From the NCBI RefSeq assembly GCF_004664715.2, contig NC_051069.1:74112647-74176646 (forward strand): a DNA stretch of 64,000 nt, in the 5' to 3' direction. The translations under genes and the position numbers were made by a program. Under the pieces are notes generated by a model that saw only the letters and a program-made list of their open reading frames with translations, was not told the origin of the DNA and ran no database searches. This document shows, in pieces, positions 57,716-64,000 of this stretch. This stretch comes from Peromyscus leucopus. Its lineage: Eukaryota > Chordata > Mammalia > Rodentia > Cricetidae. Positions within the stretch are counted from its first letter, which is position 1. Every line of letters starts with the position of its first letter.

Positions 57716-58859
57716 TTCCTTAATGTGATGCTATCTGGGAACTAGCTGAAAGAGGGGAGCATGGAAACACCAAGGATCCCAGCTCATCATTTACACACAA
57801 CACACGCAGCATTTGTGAACAATATGTCAAGTGTGTCCACAAATGTGCACATGGCCAGAAGCCACTTGGTGGCTTTGGGGTTACTCCAAGGAACTGAGGA
57901 ATGATCAGAAAATTTTTAACTGAAGCATCATCCTGCAGTTTTGTAAAACCTTTAATCTTTTTCCATTTCAAAGATTGACTCTAATTTTAGTATTTCCTTC
58001 CAGTACTTAATTTTTCTGTAGAAAAAAGAAAAATATTGAAATATTTATGTAGCATTTTATATGCATGAATAACTTCCATACACACAAACTCCCCTCTTTA
58101 AAGGCAGCAAACAGATGTATAAAGTTACTCCTAACAGACAATATTTGTCTTAAGAGTTTTCTCTAGTTTTAATGAGCATCACTGCTTGCTTGTTCTACTT
58201 TTAGATTCGAGAAAGGTGTTTTAAAAGGCAGATGTCTTCTGACTAGTTGTGTGTTAGGCCTACCTGATCATCAAATTTTTAAAGAATAAAATAACCATTA
58301 TAATACTTCCTTTAAGTTATAGGATTGGATAATGCCAACCTTTTAAATGATGGCATTATCAGAAAGTGTCCCATATCAGCCTAGTTAGACATCACAATAC
58401 CTAATCTGAATTAGGAGAAAAAACTGGTTTATGTTTTTATTTATTTCATCTGTGGTGATTATTCTGGATAAGATTTAAAGTGCCCATCCATCTGCTTCAC
58501 CGACCGACAGACCAGCTGTGTGAAACTTGGCTAACTCATCAGAGAGTTGTTTGATTGAAAGGAAAATGTGACATGGAAGTTGCACACAATGAAGATTGCT
58601 TATGTTCATCCGTGTTTTATTTTTTCTGCCCGGAATGAGAGCCCTAAAGATATAAGAGCTTATGTGCTCTTGGAAAAGGAATATTGGATATCATTCATCT
58701 TGTGAAGGACACAGGAGAACCACAGTCTCTTAGGAAACAAAGAAAATACTGAGATGGGATGAAGACATGATCTTGAGATGAGATAGCTTCTTATACAGTT
58801 AAAGCCCTCTAAAAAAAGCTAAATATAGTCCTATGTGATCCAATAATCAGTGTATCAGG
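57716..58859. other. Unassigned sequence
   Basis: No gene or named repeat. The frame 57720-57971 (minus) is featureless. Confidence 0.4.
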
Positions 58860-59300
58860 TAGCCAATGAGTTGAAAACTTACACCAAAACAAAGAAATAT
58901 GTACAATGTGCTTGGAGTAGCTTTAATCTCAACTGATTAAAATTTGAATCAACAAAGATGTCTTCTATAGGCAAATGGAAAAAAATACTGTGAATATTCT
59001 TACAATGGAATTTTTCAGCAACAAAAAGGAAGGAGATATCAAGTAATAAAATGATATACAGGAAGCTTAATGCATTTTACAAAGTCAAGTCCCTCTGAAA
59101 AGACTGCATACTGTAGAAGTCCAGGTTTTGAAAAGGCAGTGCTGTGGAGACAGCACAAACATGGATGGTGTCCAGGTGTCTAGGCAGAGAGCAGTGGATA
59201 AAGGGAAACAAAGGGAAGATTGAGGGCAGGGAAACTATTTTGCATTGCATTCTAATGATGACATATGTCAGTATCAGCAACCCAAGTGCTATTATACACA
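58860..59300 (+). mobile_element. L1 3' region relic
   Basis: 'tgaatcaacaaagatgtctt', 'ttcttacaatggaatttttc', 'aaagtcaagtccctctgaaa', 'agactgcatactgtagaagt' and 'agcagtggataaagggaaac' follow an older mammalian L1 3' region. Confidence 0.65.
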
Positions 59301-59880
59301 GTCACCACTAATATGTACCACAGGCTCTAATGAAACCATTCATATTAATATTGGTTCCTAAATGCTGACAAATTTACCTTAACTTTGTTGCAAACTTTCA
59401 ATAGTAAGTCTTTGGGTCAAGTAGAGAGAATATATCCAATTTTTCAGTATTTTCTTACTTTTCTCAGTAAACATAAGATGGCTGCAACAAAGTTTATTAA
59501 CTGCAAACAAAACAACCCATGCTCTTCACAACCAGCCCCATGTTTTTTATACATCATAAACCTTTTGGCATTGGAATTCTGATTTCCATGAATCACAGGA
59601 AATATCTTGTTAAATTTGCTTTCCAATCTTGAATGGTGTTCATTGGCTGATTGTGGTCTCCCTACCTGCCCCATAGTGGTCAATACACATGCTGATGTTC
59701 TGTTCTCTATCTACAAAGTCTCCAGGACAGTGGCCCAAGGAACACATGGTGCATCCTATTACTGGCCTCTCTTTTGCATACTGTCTGCATGAAAACCTGT
59801 TGGTACTTAACAACCAAATTACCCAAACTCAGCAGTGTAAAAATGAAAAGTTGTGCCCCTAATTAAAGCATTAGAAAGAG
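59301..59880. other. Unassigned sequence
   Basis: No gene seen. Frames 59385-59582, 59444-59683 and 59607-59792 overlap on both strands and are featureless. Confidence 0.4.
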
Positions 59881-59889
59881 GCCTTACCC

Positions 59890-60010
59890 TTTCAGAGGAG
59901 GGGAAGGGGGATTGGGTTGTGAGGAAAGGATGGGGAGAAGCAGGAGGATGGATGAGAGGGGGAATCTGTGGTTGATATGTAAAATAAATAAAAAATTCTT
60001 AAATTAAAAA
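59890..60010 (+). mobile_element. L1 3' end, strongly 5' truncated
   Basis: A G-rich tract (59896-59965) then 'ggaatctgtggttgatatgt' and an AATAAA-containing A-rich end identify about 120 bp of rodent L1 3' end. Confidence 0.85.
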
Positions 60011-60261
60011 AAGGAATATGGCTTCCTTGAGAATGATTCTTTTCCATTACTTTGGGCTCACAAGCATATTTGAGCAGCTTGAGACATCTTAAAATTTAAT
60101 ATTTTATTCTTTGTGTCTGTTTATTATTCCTGTCTAAGGAATATGGCTTCCCAAATAAAATGGACCAGTTGGGACTGTTATTCACCTCAAAAGCTGTCCT
60201 AGGGAAAGCTAAAAGGTTTTGTAACATTCTCTACTTTTGTCTCCTTAAGAAAGCTAAAGAA

Positions 60262-60425
60262 GGCCGGGTGGGTGGTGGTGCACACCTTTAATCCCAGCAT
60301 TCGGGAGGCAGAGCCAGGCAGATCTCTGTGAGTTCGAGGCCAGCCTGGTCTACAGAGTGAGTTCCAGGACAGGAAACTCTGTCTCAAAAAAAAAAAAAAA
60401 GAAAGAAAGAAAGAAAAGAAAAGAA
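60262..60425 (+). mobile_element. B1 SINE with 14- to 15-bp target duplication
   Basis: 'ggccgggtgggtggtggtgc', 'gttcgaggccagcctggtct' and 'gagttccaggacaggaaact' identify B1; it has a short deletion near the 3' end and an A/GAAA tail. AAGAAAGCTAAAGAA flanks it at 60247-60261 and 60426-60440. Confidence 0.95.
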
Positions 60426-60477
60426 AAGAAAGCTAAAGAAACTCTGAAGAACTGAAATAAAAGTTCTGTGATTTTCA

Positions 60478-60481
<4 letters not shown>

Positions 60482-60510
<29 letters not shown>

Positions 60511-60511
60511 C
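60482..60511. repeat. (TG)15 microsatellite
   Basis: Fifteen perfect units. Confidence 0.97.
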
Positions 60512-62300
60512 ACCAGTGCACTCTTCAACTTACACATTTGTCTGCCGAAGTACTGAAGGCAAAACCTACTTTACTTTTGGGAAGCAACTATGGAACAACA
60601 TGGATCTTGACAAGGTCCCAAACCTAACCCTCTCAGAGTTTTAATTTTTTTGGTATTCCCTTAAATATGATATTTCATCAAGGTTATATGAGATTTGATA
60701 TTTTACATGAGTAATAAGTACATGATGATCATATGTTTATTTTACTTTCATTGTAAATATTTGATAAAAATCAATTCTGTTACTATTGCTTCTAGGCATT
60801 TACTAACTTTCATTAAGAATATTTTTTCATTTCTATGTATTGGTCACTAAAAGTTAAAGTAGTAGTTCATTTATTTCAAATTTCTGAAAATTAGGAAATC
60901 CAGTGATTTTCTCTAAAGTATTACCTTCTATCCAACCTACCACAAATTCTATTTACATTCTTTTAAGGTATTGTATTTCATTTCAGACTTGAGATTTCTA
61001 AAACACACAGAATACTTGGGAGTCATCATATTTCAGCTACATTAAAACACAAAGGTATAAAGAAGTCATTCACAAGCATTTCAACTGCAAAGATGTCTCA
61101 CAGATTACTAGAGATGAGTTTGAGAGAGATCTCCAGCACCCCTTCCTCAGGGGAAAAAAGAAAGAATGAAAAAAGTGAGATAGGGAGAAAGAGAGGGAAG
61201 GAGGAAAAGAGAGAAAAAAATAAGAAAGAAGCAACAAATAGCACAGAACTCATGCACTAATTCTTCAAAATGATTGCTGCCCAGTTTTATCCTAAGAGTA
61301 TCTTTCATACCTGCTGCATGGCATTATCAGTAGTAAAGAGCTACATAAGATTTAGGCCTAAATTTAGGAACTCTGTCCTGTTCCTTCACTATTCTAGCAA
61401 TCTCAGAAGGATCCCACCCATAATAGGCAGAAAGTACAGGTGTATCTTAATGGCACACTCCCCACTCTCTATCTCCTTCCCTCCCTCCTCCCCTCCTTCC
61501 CTCCCTCTCTTTCTCATATCACAATCTCTTTTAAGACCATAACTTAGTTTTCTTTCAGTTGAGATAAATCTTTCCAACTTTGCCATGCCATGGGGACTCT
61601 GTGCATTGACAGTAATATCCAGAGCCCTCTTTACCTGGTAAAGACATCATTAGTCCCCTTGCTTTCTGTACTGTCCCCAGCATGGACATTCTTGGGGAAG
61701 TGAAGGAAGCTAGGTTTGAGAGCCAACTCTCTAAGATTCTCTGCCAACAGTTCTAGATGTGAGCCGGAATTGTCAAAGGAATTTCTACATAGGACATCTA
61801 AAAAGACCTGCAGGTCACAGTTGGATTAAACATTTAGTGATGGATATGTCTCAAAACCCAGATAAAATTAAAATTACTTAGTCCTGGCAGAGATGGAAGT
61901 CCTAAGTACCAAAACCAGTGGTGAGGGATGAAGGCAGTAAAGGCTGAAGAAAAACCTATACTCACAGATGTACTTTGGAAAACAACAGTTTCCAACCAAC
62001 ATATGGCATGTTAATTTTTCCTAGTAATTACTGTAACGACCACCCCTCTGGTTTTCTCTAAAGAAAAAAAAATGCAACAACAGATCTACTGGTGGAAAGG
62101 AAAGTCAAAAAGAAGTTAAGTAACATTAAGAGTATGTCCAGCAAGCTCCTAAAACCAATTAAGTTACAAATAGGCCAGGTGGGTTAAACAGAGACTGAGA
62201 GCAAGACAGAAGAATTGCTGGCAAGACACATATCCCAAAGTATTAAGCAACAGCATACTTGGTGGTCTCTGCTTAAAACTATTGAATGATATATAATCCC
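60512..62300. other. Unassigned 1.8 kb with purine- and pyrimidine-rich patches
   Basis: No gene recognised. 61147-61232 is a GA-rich purine patch and 61470-61515 a CT-rich patch. Frames 61270-61542 and 61389-61586 are short and partly made of the CT tract. Confidence 0.45.
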
Positions 62301-62530
62301 TTTTAGAATACATTCAACCTGTGGACCACAACCCCTTTGGGGGTCGAATAACCCTTTCATGGGGGTTGCCTAAGACCATCTGCATATCAGATATTTACAT
62401 TAGGATTCATAAGAGTAGCAAAATTACAATTACAGAGTAGCAATGAAAATAATTTTATGGTTGGGATCACCACAACATGAGGAACTGTATTAAGGGGTTG
62501 CAGCATTAGGAAGGTTAAAAACCACTGGCT
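62300..62530. mobile_element. hAT-Charlie DNA transposon relic (URR1-like)
   Basis: 'ttcaacctgtggaccacaac', 'ccctttgggggtcgaataac', 'cctaagaccatctgcatatc', 'aataattttatggttgggat', 'accacaacatgaggaactgt' and 'aggaaggttaaaaaccactg' form a short non-autonomous hAT element. The ends are reverse complements of one another in a worn form (TTCAACC versus GGTTAAAAACCACTG). No clear 8-bp target duplication remains. Confidence 0.85.
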
Positions 62531-62576
62531 TAGACCTTAACTTCAGTGTCTTTTGGGAAAGAAAGTAGGGGGGTAT

Positions 62577-62600
62577 CTTTTTTTTTTTTTTTTTTTTTTA
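62577..62600. repeat. Poly(T) run
   Basis: A T-run of 22 or more with no SINE attached that I can identify. Confidence 0.85.
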
Positions 62601-64000
62601 CTAAGTTTGATAACTAAGCACTGAATTTTTACTCACTCTTCCTCATATGTTTACCCTATTTGAGTATCTCTCTTTCTCTACAGCTAATCTAAACCAACCA
62701 TCTTATGAAAGAAAAACCATCACATTGTCCCATATATTGTCTGCAGGTTCTATGCTTACTGAACACAATTTGATGCTGGTTCACACATATATGACATTTA
62801 TCTTTGTGAATAGGCTTCTTAGTTTTCCCTTCTCCTACTCACATGGTCTGATTGGAAAGTCTATCAGTTCCTCCTTTTACAAAGAACATGTAAACCTGAG
62901 CACAGGCAAGAGAATAATTTATGTGACTAAAGGGTTTTCTTAAAATGTGGCAACTGGGGTACAAAAAGCAATACACTGCTATTCTGTGCTTTCCTTGGAG
63001 TTTATGATGCTAAAGCCTTGACTTTTGGAAAGTAAATCCCAATGTAAAGATTCCTCTGACAAAATAGTCATAAACTAGCCATAAGGCATTCAGTCCTTTA
63101 GCTTCTCCTTTTTCTAAAAGCCTGAGAGAGAATGGACTACAGAAAGTGATGCATTTTGGAGTTTTGTTTAACATTGCAGCTTCTGGACTGAGGATTATTT
63201 ATTCGGGTCTGTCTTAGTCTGGTCTTCTGATAAGACCCATCTGATATGAGTCATGCGGGTAACATGACTGGAATCCACCCCACCCCACCTATATCTTATA
63301 AACATGCATTCCAAGACACCATCTTCCAGATAACACTTCTGCCCACCGCAGTGTTCATATAATGCATTTCTCCAGGACAAGAAAAACCCCTTTCTCACAC
63401 TACAGATGCTCAACTACAGCCACAGTCTGGTACTGTAAAATATATTTATGCATTCTTTCCTACTGTTGTTTCTGGAGTAGGAGCTCTGCCTGAACATCGA
63501 ACCTTCCTAACCACAAAGACAAGATCTTTGACTTTCTGCATAGTTATGACCATGCTTAGCAGTATGTTAAAGTAATCACCATGTCACATATATACTGAAA
63601 AACAAATACTTAGAAATATGAAGGAAAATCTACAAGTATGCGGCAAATCAACTTGACCACTTGAACAGTTTTTTTGTTTTGTTTTGTTTTTAAAAAGCAG
63701 TCTTGCTAAGAAAGAAAGATCACTTCAAGTCCTTCATACTGCTAATCCTACTCCCTGGAGACTGAAAATTCATCTTTTGGCAGCACAAATGAGCTGAAAA
63801 CAAAACTGTAAAGAGCTGACCCACATATCTCATTAATTAATTACAGTTGCGTAGCTCTCACTGGTCTTGCCACCTCCTGTTTAAACTTCCAGCGGCTCTT
63901 GCAATAAAGAAAAGTGATACACGGTGTTTTTTTAGCTAAAATTGAGGGTTTTTTTTTTTTTTGCAGTTGTTCTTACTTTATAGATAAAGATTAAGCCTAC
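62601..64000. other. Unassigned sequence
   Basis: No gene or named repeat. Frames 62647-62943 (plus, 98 codons) and 63195-63413 (minus) have no signal or domain. Short T-runs occur near 63667 and 63950. Confidence 0.45.

Overview
This window is ordinary rodent nuclear DNA: AT-rich, intergenic or deep-intronic, and built largely from interspersed repeats of several ages. The B1 SINEs carry the GCGCAAAGCTAC-type segment that I associate with cricetid rodents (deer mouse, vole, hamster) rather than Mus. B2/B3, B4 and ID-like SINEs, rodent L1 3' ends and rodent MaLR LTRs agree with this. A deer-mouse-like (Peromyscus group) source is my best guess, from familiarity with the B1 variant only. I found no host protein-coding exon, tRNA, rRNA, CRISPR array or bacterial-type operon. 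Almost all open frames are 60-100 codon chance frames or cross repeats.

Layout. 0-6.5 kb: an old ERVL-type LTR, a B1, two adjacent MaLR LTRs in opposite orientation (one a complete solo LTR with a 5-bp target duplication), L1 debris with a long purine tract, and an L2 relic. 6.5-16.9 kb: B2 and L1 3' UTR, then mostly unassigned DNA with scattered SINEs and a perfect 49-bp tandem duplication at 12.56 kb. 16.9-21.0 kb, minus strand: the one element with substantial coding content, a 5'-truncated class II (ERVK/betaretrovirus-like) provirus with the end of the RT connection region, RNase H, integrase, a 2.3-kb stretch with no env frame, a polypurine tract and a CpG-rich 3' LTR. Its pol is broken by two frameshifts. 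21.9-26.2 kb: an old L1 ORF2 relic with a short L1, a B1 and a B2 nested inside, then a MaLR LTR and a younger L1 3' UTR carrying a B1. 26-40 kb: mostly unassigned, with an MLT1 LTR, an L1 3' end and SINEs. 40-48.7 kb: L1, two related ERVK-class LTRs, MIR relics, a microsatellite cluster and an MLT1 LTR. 48.7-64 kb: a 1.1-kb old L1 3' UTR, several B1 copies with clear target duplications, a B4, a MaLR LTR, an MLT1 with a B1 in it, and a hAT-Charlie (URR1-like) DNA transposon relic.

No set of genes works together here and I see no convincing new biological system. The points most worth checking are the organisation of the env-less provirus (AT-rich ~70-bp tandem array, antisense open frame, CpG-rich LTR promoter), the exact 49-bp duplication, a 3'-UTR-like segment at 26.5-27.05 kb, and young SINE insertions that may be polymorphic. 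Repeat family names rest on recognition of consensus-like stretches, without a database search; boundaries of old elements are approximate.
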